Below are positions 16,197 to 23,650 of a stretch of 64,000 bases of DNA, piece after piece (the first letter of the stretch is position 1; every line of letters begins with the position of its first letter). The translations under genes and the position numbers were made by a program. The DNA comes from Neisseria lactamica NS19 (GTDB lineage: Bacteria > Pseudomonadota > Gammaproteobacteria > Burkholderiales > Neisseriaceae). The DNA is taken from positions 1-64,000 of the forward strand of contig AEPI01000024.1 of NCBI GenBank assembly GCA_000193795.2. Direction: 5' to 3'. The notes under the pieces are model-generated. The model made no database searches, was not told the origin of the DNA, and worked only from the letters and a program-made list of their open reading frames with translations.

Positions 16197-17480
16197 ATGA
16201 CTGTATCGAAATCAGGTTTTATCGGGCAAATCTTTTCCCGCAATATGCTCGTCTGTATTTTTACGGGGTTTACCTCGGGGCTGCCGCTGTACTTTCTGAT
16301 CAACCTGATTCCGGCTTGGTTACGCAGTGAACAAATCGATTTAAAAAGCATCGGGCTGATGGCGTTAATCGGACTGCCGTTTACTTGGAAATTTTTGTGG
16401 TCTCCGCTGATGGACGCGGTCAGGCTGCCCGTTTTGGGCCGGCGGCGCGGGTGGATGCTGCTGACGCAGGCAGGTTTGCTGGCGGCTTTGGCGGCATATG
16501 CCTTTTTAAACCCTCGGAATCATCTGCCGCTGATTGCCGGCTTGTCGGTGCTTGTCGCTTTTTTTTCCGCCAGTCAGGACATTGTATTGGATGCGTTCAG
16601 GCGCGAGATTTTGTCGGACGAAGAATTGGGTTTGGGCAATTCCGTTCACGTCAACGCCTACCGGGTTGCCGCCCTGATTCCCGGTTCATTGAGTTTGGTG
16701 TTGGCAGACAGGATGCCGTGGTCGGAAGTATTTGTTATCACTTCATTATTTATGCTGCCCGGCCTTCTGATGACGCTGTTTCTCGCGCGCGAACCCGTGT
16801 TGCCGCCTGCCGTTCCTAAAACGTTGAAGCAGACCGTGGTAGAGCCGTTTAAAGAATTTTTTACGCGCAAGGGCATCGCTTCGGCTGTATGCGTGCTGCT
16901 GTTTATCTTCCTTTACAAACTCGGCGACAGTATGGCAACCGCGTTGGCAACGCCGTTTTATCTGGATATGGGTTTCAGCAAGACCGACATCGGTTTGATT
17001 GCCAAAAACGCAGGACTGTGGCCGGCAGTGGCGGCAGGTATCTTGGGCGGCGTGTGGATGCTGAAAATCGGCGTAAACAAAGCCTTGTGGATATTCGGCG
17101 CGGTGCAGGCTGTAACCGTTTTGGGGTTTGTATGGTTGGCAGGGTTCGGACATTTCGACACAGTCGGTACGAGCGAGAGGCTGATGCTGGCGGCAGTTAT
17201 CGGCGCAGAGGCGGTCGGCGTGGGTTTGGGGACGGCGGCGTTTGTATCGTATATGGCGCGCGAGACCAATCCCGCATTTACCGCAACGCAGCTCGCACTG
17301 TTTACCAGCCTGTCCGCTGTTCCCCGTACGGTCATCAATTCCTTTGCCGGTTATCTGATTGAATGGCTCGGTTATGTACCGTTTTTCCGGCTGTGTTTCG
17401 CACTCGCCCTGCCGGGTATGTTGTTGCTGTTGAAAGTCGCACCGTGGAATGAAGAACAAATCACGGTTATCAATAAATGA
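16197..17480 (+). CDS. ampG: Muropeptide permease AmpG
   Basis: This 427-residue MFS protein has about 12 membrane segments. The AmpG signature is visible: GFTSGLPLYFLINLIPAWLRSE, LMALIGLPFTWKFLWSPLMDA, LGRRRGWMLLTQ, SASQDIVLDAFRREILSDEE, NSVHVNAYRVAALIPG and TNPAFTATQLALFTSLSAVPRTVINSFAGYL. It imports anhydro-muropeptides for recycling. In gonococci, changes near the C-terminus of AmpG reduce recycling and raise release of toxic peptidoglycan fragments, so these residues are worth comparing. The stop overlaps the next gene (ATGA). Confidence 0.95.
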   Translation: MTVSKSGFIGQIFSRNMLVCIFTGFTSGLPLYFLINLIPAWLRSEQIDLKSIGLMALIGLPFTWKFLWSPLMDAVRLPVLGRRRGWMLLTQAGLLAALAAYAFLNPRNHLPLIAGLSVLVAFFSASQDIVLDAFRREILSDEELGLGNSVHVNAYRVAALIPGSLSLVLADRMPWSEVFVITSLFMLPGLLMTLFLAREPVLPPAVPKTLKQTVVEPFKEFFTRKGIASAVCVLLFIFLYKLGDSMATALATPFYLDMGFSKTDIGLIAKNAGLWPAVAAGILGGVWMLKIGVNKALWIFGAVQAVTVLGFVWLAGFGHFDTVGTSERLMLAAVIGAEAVGVGLGTAAFVSYMARETNPAFTATQLALFTSLSAVPRTVINSFAGYLIEWLGYVPFFRLCFALALPGMLLLLKVAPWNEEQITVINK

Positions 17481-17752
17481 ACGCGTCAAATTGGAGCGTT
17501 TACCTGATATTGTGTGAAAACAGCGCGTTCTATTGCGGCATCAGCACCAATCCGCAACAGCGGTTTGCCGCCCACGCGACCGGAAAAGGCGCGAAATATA
17601 CCCGCGTATTCAAACCGGTGGCGATGCGTATCGTTGCAGGCGGCATGGATAAAGGCACTGCGCTCAAACAGGAAATCGCCGTCAAAAAACTGACCGCCGC
17701 ACAAAAACGGCAATTGTGGGAGCAGGCGGAAAAAATGCCGTCTGAAACCTGA
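17477..17752 (+). CDS. GIY-YIG nuclease-like protein (YhbQ type)
   Basis: The product is 91 residues and has the compact GIY-YIG fold: WSVYLILCENSAFYCGIS (VYLxx...FYxG), the conserved Arg/His in NPQQRFAAHATGKGAKYTR, and a Glu in ALKQEIAVKKLTAAQK. This matches the UPF0213/YhbQ group, whose cellular function is unclear. It overlaps ampG by four bases. The last five codons (MPSET) are the DUS itself, so an uptake site supplies the C-terminus and the stop codon. Confidence 0.93.
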   Translation: MNASNWSVYLILCENSAFYCGISTNPQQRFAAHATGKGAKYTRVFKPVAMRIVAGGMDKGTALKQEIAVKKLTAAQKRQLWEQAEKMPSET

Positions 17753-17870
17753 CGGTTCAAGTTCGGACGGCAGTTGGCAGCAATCAGGGAAAAGCGGGGC
17801 AGGCGGCAAGGAAAACCGGTGTTTCAACACACGGGACGACACATAAAGCGTCGCCCTATGAAATTGAAGG

Positions 17871-17941
17871 TATAGTGGATTAACAAAAACCAGTACGGCA
17901 AGGCGAGGCAACGCCGTACTGGTTTTTGTTAATCCACTATA
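17871..17941. repeat. Correia repeat enclosed element, short form
   Basis: The 71-bp element has TATAGTGGATTAACAAAAA and its inverse at the ends and a short self-complementary core (ACCAGTACGGC...GCCGTACTGG). It is the internally deleted version of the 150-bp form. Confidence 0.92.
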
Positions 17942-18034
17942 TAATGTGTATTTCTGTTTTTTGGATTGTGGTTTTCAATTTGTGTCGAATCGGATTCGGC
18001 ATATACGGCATTGCAAAAAGCGTTTGACTCTCCA

Positions 18035-18065
18035 ATGCCGTCTGAAAACCGGTTTCAGACGGCAT
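18035..18065. terminator. Inverted DUS pair after the 377-residue unknown gene
   Basis: The DUS and its inverse with a 7-nt loop lie 6 bases beyond the minus-strand stop. Confidence 0.85.
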
Positions 18066-18071
18066 TTGCGT

Positions 18072-19205
18072 TCAGTGAGAAAGGTCGCGCCTGCCGCCCG
18101 AACGTCTCGCCGCAGCCTCTGCATAACGGCGCACCTCTTTTTCCAAATTTTCCAAGTTCAAAGGAAAATCAGGCAGTCTGTCCCCTTGTTTCTCTTCGCG
18201 GATAATCCGCCCGCCATCCAAATACCACGTCTGTTGCGCATGATAGGTCTGTATATCCGCCGTTACGCCATCCGCTTTCAATGCTACCGTCGAAGATTGT
18301 GCAATAAAAAGATTTCCGTTTTTCAAATAATATTCGAAACTCTGGCGTTTTTTTCCATTGTCGAAACTCCAATAGACTTTTTGCGGCAGACCGTCCGCAT
18401 CATAGCCGACCACAAGACTGTTTGCCTTCATCCCCCGTGGCATCAATTCCCGCATATTCTGATAAAACACAGAATCGCGCGAGTCCGACGCAATCCGGTT
18501 GCTCTCTTCGCGGAAGTCCCAAACCTTCTGCTCGTCATTCGCGACATCCCGGTATTTCGCCAAATATACCTGGGCCATCTGATAACACCCGAGACAATGC
18601 TCATAAACATCTTCCCCGATTTTCCCGCGCCCCGACGCATCAAATACCGAACCGTCCGGTTGCCAAACAACCCGATATTCTCCTGTCGTTTCATAATTTT
18701 CCCCGTGAGCCGTTCCGCCGTACACATTTACGGAAAACGGACGATCGTTCCGATACAGATATTCGGCATTAACAAACGCTTCCGGCGAGCGTTGCAAAAG
18801 CGAAACCGCAACCAAACCGCCCTCGCCGATATAGTAATCCAGCCAGACCTCTTCCCCATGTTCCTGCTCCGTTACGTGAAACCATTTCGCCTTTTCTTTC
18901 AAACGACTGAGCCGGATAGCGAGCGCAAGATAATCCTTTTCCGACTGCAACGGACCGTCATCCACAGTTCCGGCAAGACTTTCCTCCGTCCTCATCGATT
19001 CCTTCACGATGACAACCGCCCTGTCGGCATTTCGGAACAGGCGGGCAAGTTTCGCTACAAAAGCATTCGGATTTTCAGGTATTTCAGTTGCCGTATCGCT
19101 CAAAAACCAACGCGGATTAATCTCATAGGCAATACCCTTCCCCAGCCAAAAGGCAAATACAAGTGCAAAGAATGACAACAATACCGGTTTGAATTTTTTA
19201 AACAT
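18072..19205 (-). CDS. Unknown membrane-anchored protein, 377 residues
   Basis: I do not recognise a family. The protein starts MFKKFKPVLLSFFALVFAFWLGKGIAYEI, one signal anchor, followed by a soluble, probably periplasmic region. Within it are CLGCYQMAQVYLAKY (a CxxC pair), repeated YLYRNDRPFSVNVYGGTAHGENYETTG-type strands and a basic C-terminus (RRYAEAAARRSGGRRDLSH). Composition is close to the chromosome average, unlike the AT-rich immunity genes that follow. It marks the left border of the maf island. Confidence 0.8.
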   Translation of the reverse strand: MFKKFKPVLLSFFALVFAFWLGKGIAYEINPRWFLSDTATEIPENPNAFVAKLARLFRNADRAVVIVKESMRTEESLAGTVDDGPLQSEKDYLALAIRLSRLKEKAKWFHVTEQEHGEEVWLDYYIGEGGLVAVSLLQRSPEAFVNAEYLYRNDRPFSVNVYGGTAHGENYETTGEYRVVWQPDGSVFDASGRGKIGEDVYEHCLGCYQMAQVYLAKYRDVANDEQKVWDFREESNRIASDSRDSVFYQNMRELMPRGMKANSLVVGYDADGLPQKVYWSFDNGKKRQSFEYYLKNGNLFIAQSSTVALKADGVTADIQTYHAQQTWYLDGGRIIREEKQGDRLPDFPLNLENLEKEVRRYAEAAARRSGGRRDLSH

Positions 19206-19324
19206 ATTTATTTTTCGTTTAACAGGATATATCGATTATATCAGGCGAGCTTTGATTGTTTGATTTTTAATCTAATTTACGGTTGCTGCCGTACTTTAAA
19301 AACCCCTATGCAGGCTGCGGCTTG

Positions 19325-19819
19325 TTACTCTTGTTTGCTTTGATTCAATTTTTTGACTAATTCAAATGCTTCGGATTGATATTGCCTTTGCCATTTTTCC
19401 CAATCTAACGGTTTTCCCGAGCGTTCCCAATCTTCTAAAACCGACATTTTGAACGTTTCCATTTCCCACCAATATTCGGCATATAAACGTGATTGATTGG
19501 GAATGTCGGCTTCTGCCCAATCGGCAAAATGCAAAAAATGAGAAATATCGCAAACTATATTATTTTCAGGAACTTCTTCGGCAAATAGATTCTTGACCAA
19601 CTGTAACGCTTCGGTCTGATATTTTTCTGTCCATTTCTCCCATTTTTCAGGCTTTCCCGATATTTCCCAATCTTCCAATGCGGAAGCATTCAAGATTTCC
19701 AATTCCCACCAGCAATCGTAATAACGGGAGGATTGGTTGGGAATCTCATTTTCTGCTTCGGAAACAAATTGGGTAAAACTAAAAATATCCTTAACGATTT
19801 TTGCAAATCTATTTTCCAT
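19325..19819 (-). CDS. Orphan immunity-like protein with an exact 80-residue internal duplication
   Basis: The 164 residues consist of two copies of one unit with a period of 80: about residues 11-78 and 91-158. Matching blocks are IPNQS (26-30 and 106-110), YxxxWWExE, SxLEDWExSGKPxxW, EKWxxxYQxEAxxLVKxL. It is acidic and tryptophan-rich, without a signal peptide, like many cytoplasmic immunity proteins. It sits last in the maf island without a recognisable toxin gene just upstream. ATG 19819 follows a GGAGGGGG run. The role is inferred from context only. Confidence 0.75.
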   Translation of the reverse strand: MENRFAKIVKDIFSFTQFVSEAENEIPNQSSRYYDCWWELEILNASALEDWEISGKPEKWEKWTEKYQTEALQLVKNLFAEEVPENNIVCDISHFLHFADWAEADIPNQSRLYAEYWWEMETFKMSVLEDWERSGKPLDWEKWQRQYQSEAFELVKKLNQSKQE

Positions 19820-19907
19820 AAATTGCCGCCCCCTCCAAATTGCGTGCCAGCAACTTCGGCAAAATCAAAAGCCGGCAAGCCCCTGCATCCTGTGCCAATC
19901 GGAGAAA

Positions 19908-19944
19908 ATGCCGTCTGAAAGCCGAATACCGCTTCAGACGGCAT
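19908..19944. terminator. Inverted DUS pair inside the maf island
   Basis: ATGCCGTCTGAA and its inverse with a 13-nt loop lie between the 133-residue and 164-residue immunity-like genes. Confidence 0.8.
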
Positions 19945-19987
19945 TTTGATTGTTGGGTTTTTAATCAGAGCTTTGTTTGATAATTTG

Positions 19988-20389
19988 TTATTTTGAATAA
20001 AATACAGGTTCTGTCGAGCTGATAACCTCTATTACAGAATCGCTAAAAAAGAAGATATAAGCCTTATAATATTTCTTTTCAAAAAAATCAAAACTTTCTT
20101 CTTTCAACCAGTCCATATAACCGTCGTCTATTATCTCGAAAAAATAATTTATAGCAGGATTTCTATCCCAATTATTTTCTTCTTTATTTTCAAATAAATA
20201 TTCTGAAAATTTCACTTTGTAAGATTCATCTGTTATTTGAAAATGAATTATATTGTCAATAAATATTTCAATATTTAATTCATAATTTCGGTCGGATGCC
20301 AAAATGTTTACATCTTGTTCGGTAACACAAATTTTGTCCACATAAAATCTGTGATTATTGTTAGAAAATTGTAATGGTTTAATCTTCAT
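19988..20389 (-). CDS. Probable immunity protein of a remnant maf cassette, 133 residues
   Basis: No family is recognised. The protein is acidic, rich in Phe, Tyr, Ile and Asn (FENKEENNWDRNPAINYFFEIIDDGYMDWLKEESFDFFEKKYYKAYIFFF is representative in composition), has no signal peptide, and is encoded in strongly AT-rich DNA. Its ATG overlaps the stop of the toxin remnant (TAATG), the usual arrangement for a toxin-immunity pair. It is probably the cognate immunity gene of a toxin now reduced to its last 33 residues. Confidence 0.7.
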   Translation of the reverse strand: MKIKPLQFSNNNHRFYVDKICVTEQDVNILASDRNYELNIEIFIDNIIHFQITDESYKVKFSEYLFENKEENNWDRNPAINYFFEIIDDGYMDWLKEESFDFFEKKYYKAYIFFFSDSVIEVISSTEPVFYSK

Positions 20390-20588
20390 TATCGTTTTCC
20401 ATATCTGATTTTTATTTTCTTATTGCCCTGCCGGATTTCTAAAGCAGGTCTGTCATCGGCTTTTATCTCCCCAGTTTTACCATTTTTGCCAACTTCGCGG
20501 CTTTGGCAAACGGCAGGACGTTGACCAGGGCTTCGACGGTTTCGGCGGCATTGGGGTTTTCCCATATCCACCGGTCAACGGCTTCGCG
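20389..20588 (-). pseudogene. Remnant mafB C-terminal cassette
   Basis: Bases 20491-20588 are a near copy of mafB 22673-22770 and, read from 20588, encode REAVDRWIWENPNAAETV continuing to LPFAKAAKLAKMVKLGR and a stop. In the next frame the downstream part reads GKNGKTGEIKADDRPALEI ending KIKIRYGKR, which looks like the last 33 residues of a toxin tip. It stops in TAATG with the immunity gene. So a mafB-like recombination arm was joined out of frame to the end of a lost toxin. Confidence 0.7.
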
Positions 20589-20665
20589 TATGGAATTTTC
20601 TCTATCAGAGAGATAACTCAATTTCCCGATAGCTGTAAATTCATAATCCGCCGATATGGGGAAAG

Positions 20666-20698
20666 GTCGTCTGAAAATTAAAAGCAGTTTCAGACGAC
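20666..20698. terminator. Inverted GTCGTCTGAAA pair after the silent cassette unit
   Basis: GTCGTCTGAAA and TTTCAGACGAC form a hairpin followed by TTTTTG on the + strand. The sequence is a diverged DUS (GTCG for GCCG) and is nearly repeated at 21727-21759. Confidence 0.7.
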
Positions 20699-20715
20699 TT
20701 TTTGATTTATGCTTG

Positions 20716-20997
20716 TTACGAAAAGTCTTCTAAATGATGGCTAATTGCCTCTTCAATAGTTGGATACCAATCCATAAATGAAGACTGTAATTCCTCTAAA
20801 ACCAACTCATTGAACAAATCATCTAAATTTCTCCAATCCATTTTTTCATTTGAATAGAGAAAATTCGCCATAACGACAGTATGTTTATTTTGGGAGTAAT
20901 CTGATAGGGCGCAAATCATCAGATACTGCCCCGAATGTTCCAGATAAAAAATTCTTTTTTCTAAGGGAGATCGATTATTTTGGTGTCCATTTCCCAT
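20716..20997 (-). CDS. Probable immunity protein of the silent maf cassette, 93 residues
   Basis: This small acidic cytoplasmic protein (YLEHSGQYLMICALSDYSQ ... MDWRNLDDLFNELVLEE ... IEEAISHHLEDF) overlaps the toxin cassette end by 23 bases. That is the layout expected for a toxin-immunity pair. I recognise no family by name. The DNA is AT-rich relative to flanking core genes. Function as immunity is inferred from position. Confidence 0.75.
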   Translation of the reverse strand: MGNGHQNNRSPLEKRIFYLEHSGQYLMICALSDYSQNKHTVVMANFLYSNEKMDWRNLDDLFNELVLEELQSSFMDWYPTIEEAISHHLEDFS

Positions 20998-21691
20998 TTT
21001 TTACCCTTTTTGACGTATTGGCTTTCGAGTTCTTAAATTGAGTTACCTGTCTTCCATCAGGAGTTAGAATAACCACTTTATCTCCTTTTACATAAACATG
21101 GTTTCCTGTGTCGGAATCTAAATATTGCTTTCCTTCGCGAACGACACGATTGGAATCTCCCACACTTCGATGAGAATCGTTTTTAGCTTCTTCTTTTCTT
21201 TGTTGGGCATGATTGGTTGGTTTTGGTTTAGGCGGACAATCATTATGAACCCACACCCCTTCCGTTTCCGCCTGATTGCCCTTGACGAAGTAAGTATGCC
21301 AATCGGCAACGGTCAGATTGTAGGCTTTGAGCGGTGTTGGTTTGACAATGATGTTGCGGACAGTTTGGGTTTTGCCGCTTTCGGATAACAGCCTGATTCC
21401 CGCTTTCAAATCTTCCGCCTTAATCCATTTTCCGTCTGAATAAAACGGATGGATGCGGTTGGAAATCAGGGTTTGGCTGTTGCCGATGCCGTCTGAAACT
21501 TTAATGTAAACGGTTTCCTGATACGGATTGCCGTATTGGGCGGTAACGGGTTTGTATCCCGTTACTCCGCTTGCCTCGTCCTTGGCAAAGACGCGGTCGC
21601 CGACCCGGATACGGGCGATGGCTTTGTAACCGTCTGCCGTTTTGACCAAGGTGCTGCCGTGGAAGGAGCAGGTGTAGGATTTTTGAAGAAC
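20975..21691 (-). pseudogene. Silent mafB C-terminal cassette: Hint domain plus toxin tip, no start
   Basis: The open frame begins after an in-frame TAA at 21692-21694 and lacks a normal start; the first possible one is TTG 21649. It reads SYTCSFHGSTLVKTADGYKA and continues as a pretoxin Hint domain (RIRVGDRVFAKDE ... HPFYSDGKWIKAEDLKAG ... LKAYNLTVADWHTYFVKGN ... GVWVHNDC). The last about 85 residues form a basic tip ending GNHVYVKGDKVVILTPDG and KRVKNGKWTPK, of RNase-like look but not assigned. Such orphan tips can replace the mafB end by recombination. Confidence 0.82.
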
Positions 21692-21726
21692 TTAGTCCTC
21701 AATATCCTGTTTCAAATGAAGGAAAG

Positions 21727-21759
21727 GTCGCCTGAAAATTAAAATCAGTTTCAGACGAC
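21727..21759. terminator. Inverted diverged-DUS pair after mafI
   Basis: GTCGCCTGAAA and TTTCAGACGAC with a short AT-rich loop, followed by TTTTT. The same element occurs at 20666-20698. Confidence 0.65.
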
Positions 21760-21777
21760 TTTTTGATTGTTGAATTT

Positions 21778-22251
21778 TCAACCCGACCTATTCTTGTTGC
21801 TCAAATATTTTTCCCAATTAAAATATAACCGAGAAATATTTTCTTCATAACTATGATTAGAAGGGATATAGCCATCTTTGGGCGGCATATATCTGACAAA
21901 TGATTCTATTTCTTCCGGGTAACCAAAATCTTCATAAATTTTTTCAACTTCTCCTAGAGGATCTTCAAATTCTTCTTTTCTATGGAATACATCATTTAAG
22001 AGGATATATAGCCAGTTTTTAGGAGAATAATCCGTCATTTCTGAAGCTAAAGTTTCTAGAATAGGTTTTAATTCAAAAATATCGGATTTGTTTATTAAAG
22101 ATAGATTGAGTACACGTTCATCATGATCTGAAAGAATAATTTTCCGAGCATAATCTACTACGTCAGCCCAGCCCAAGTATTTATTCTCATACCCCCATAG
22201 AATATCCTTCCATGAGAGACTAACTTTTTGAGCTATTAAATCAAGGTTCAT
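21778..22251 (-). CDS. mafI: Immunity protein of MafB, DUF2247-like
   Basis: The product is 157 residues, acidic and without a signal. It has SWKDILWGYENKYLGWADVVDYA, LNLSLINKSDIFELKPILETLA, WLYILLNDVF and IYEDFGYPEEIESFVRYMPPKDGY. The tail WxxxL...DFxYPxEIxxFVRYMPP agrees with my memory of DUF2247, a family found next to polymorphic toxins. It begins 16 nt after mafB, so it should protect against the current MafB tip. It should act in the cytoplasm against toxin from sibling cells. Confidence 0.82.
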   Translation of the reverse strand: MNLDLIAQKVSLSWKDILWGYENKYLGWADVVDYARKIILSDHDERVLNLSLINKSDIFELKPILETLASEMTDYSPKNWLYILLNDVFHRKEEFEDPLGEVEKIYEDFGYPEEIESFVRYMPPKDGYIPSNHSYEENISRLYFNWEKYLSNKNRSG

Positions 22252-22267
22252 TTTTTGCTCCGATTGC

Positions 22268-23647
22268 TTACTTTGTTTTCACGCGTTGGTTTGGTTGTCC
22301 CGTAATTTCACCTCCTTTAATGAATCTTTGATGAGTTACTTTGTTATTTGAATCAATGATATATTCATATATGCCGCTTTGACCGTTCAAAGAACCTTTT
22401 GTCTGCAATAAAGTTCTTTGAATACCATCGTTGCCAGTAATTGAGAATGTTCTTCCCGCTACCAATTGCTCTTGAGATAGAAAGCTGGCTGCACGATGTG
22501 ACGTATCAGCTTTTAATCCACTTCCTATTCTATCGGCTGCAATTATATTTTTTGCCGTTTGCGAAGTATATTTTGCCTGAATGGCAGCAGAGAAATCCCC
22601 ACTAACCGCAGCCTTTCCCTGTTTTGCCGCCTTTGCCAGCTTCGCGGCTTTGGCTGCTTTTGCCACCTTTGCCAACTTCGCGACTTTGGCAAACGGCAGG
22701 ACGTTGACCAGGGCTTCGACGGTTTCGGCGGCATTGGGGTTGTCCCATATCCATCCGTCAACGGCTTCGCGCGTATTCTTTTCAAAGCCCGCCACGTTGC
22801 CCAAGCCGCCGATGGCGGCGAATTTGCCCTCGGCGGGCAAGGGGGCGATGTTGCGCATCGCGGCTTTGTCTACGGCATAGCCTGCTCCGTACAGTACGTC
22901 GCCTATGCCCAAGGCTTCGCTTGCGCTGATAAAGGGGTTGAGCGCGCCGGCGGCAACGCCGTTGATAAACTCCATGCTGTTGCCCCGGCGGTCGAGCTTG
23001 GCATTGTGCTCGAACATTTTTCTGTTGGCTTCATCGGCGCGGTCGGAGAAATTGCTGCCGAGGTTGCTGTAGTTGTCGGACAGGCGTTGCCGGATGCTGC
23101 GGGTGTCGGTCGGATTGAGTTTGATGCTGCGGGCTGTGCCGTTGACGTGATAGGTGTATTCGTCCCTTGCGCCCGTGGGGTCGGGATAGCCGCTGCCTTT
23201 GGGCCCGTCGTAGGCATCGGCGGGATGGTGTTCGTGTCCTTCCCAGTTGAGGCGGTACACGGTAAAGCCTTCGTTGACGCTGCCGTTTTCTTTGCTTGCG
23301 CGCTCGGCGGCGTGGTTGTCGAAGGGGGCGTGTTCTTCGTGTCCGTGTCCTGAAAAGCGGGTGTGGTAGCCGATTGTGCCGTTGATGTTTGCCTGCTGGA
23401 TGAGCAGGTTGCCCATTTGGTGGGTATAGTCTTGGATGACGTTGATTTTGCCGGTGCGGTCGGAGACGCTGCCGCGCGGGTCGCCGAAAAGGTGGTATTT
23501 GCCGCCGGGTTCGTAGTGCTGCCGTCGGGCGTTATCGGTAATGAACGGATCTTGCGCCAATTCCGCCGCGAGGGCGGGCTGCCCGAAGGCAGCCGCCGCC
23601 ACGGCGCAGGCGGCAAGGAGGTTTGTCAGTCTGCGCAGCGGTTTCAC
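22268..23647 (-). CDS. mafB: MafB secreted polymorphic toxin
   Basis: The product is 459 residues. GTG 23647 is preceded by the strong site AAAGGAGG, which overlaps the mafA end. A signal peptide (RLTNLLAACAVAAAAFGQPALA) leads into the conserved MafB N-domain (QDPFITDNARRQHYEPGGKYHLFGDPRG ... VYRLNWEGHEHHPADAYDGPKGSGYP). The conserved middle ends near ETVEALVNVLPFAK and an Ala/Lys-rich linker. The variable tip of about 115 residues (HRAASFLSQEQLVAGRTF ... RTLLQTKGSLNGQSGIYEY ... HQRFIKGGEITGQPNQRV) is not a toxin type I can name. MafB toxins act in competition between strains. No Hint domain is present here, unlike in the silent cassette. Confidence 0.92.
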   Translation of the reverse strand: MKPLRRLTNLLAACAVAAAAFGQPALAAELAQDPFITDNARRQHYEPGGKYHLFGDPRGSVSDRTGKINVIQDYTHQMGNLLIQQANINGTIGYHTRFSGHGHEEHAPFDNHAAERASKENGSVNEGFTVYRLNWEGHEHHPADAYDGPKGSGYPDPTGARDEYTYHVNGTARSIKLNPTDTRSIRQRLSDNYSNLGSNFSDRADEANRKMFEHNAKLDRRGNSMEFINGVAAGALNPFISASEALGIGDVLYGAGYAVDKAAMRNIAPLPAEGKFAAIGGLGNVAGFEKNTREAVDGWIWDNPNAAETVEALVNVLPFAKVAKLAKVAKAAKAAKLAKAAKQGKAAVSGDFSAAIQAKYTSQTAKNIIAADRIGSGLKADTSHRAASFLSQEQLVAGRTFSITGNDGIQRTLLQTKGSLNGQSGIYEYIIDSNNKVTHQRFIKGGEITGQPNQRVKTK

Positions 23648-23650
23648 GGT

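Noticed and set aside
17946..19175. 409-residue open frame on the + strand opposite the 377-residue unknown gene
   Set aside because: The minus-strand gene has a signal anchor, good start and DUS terminator; the + strand translation is Arg/Pro/Ile-rich and featureless.
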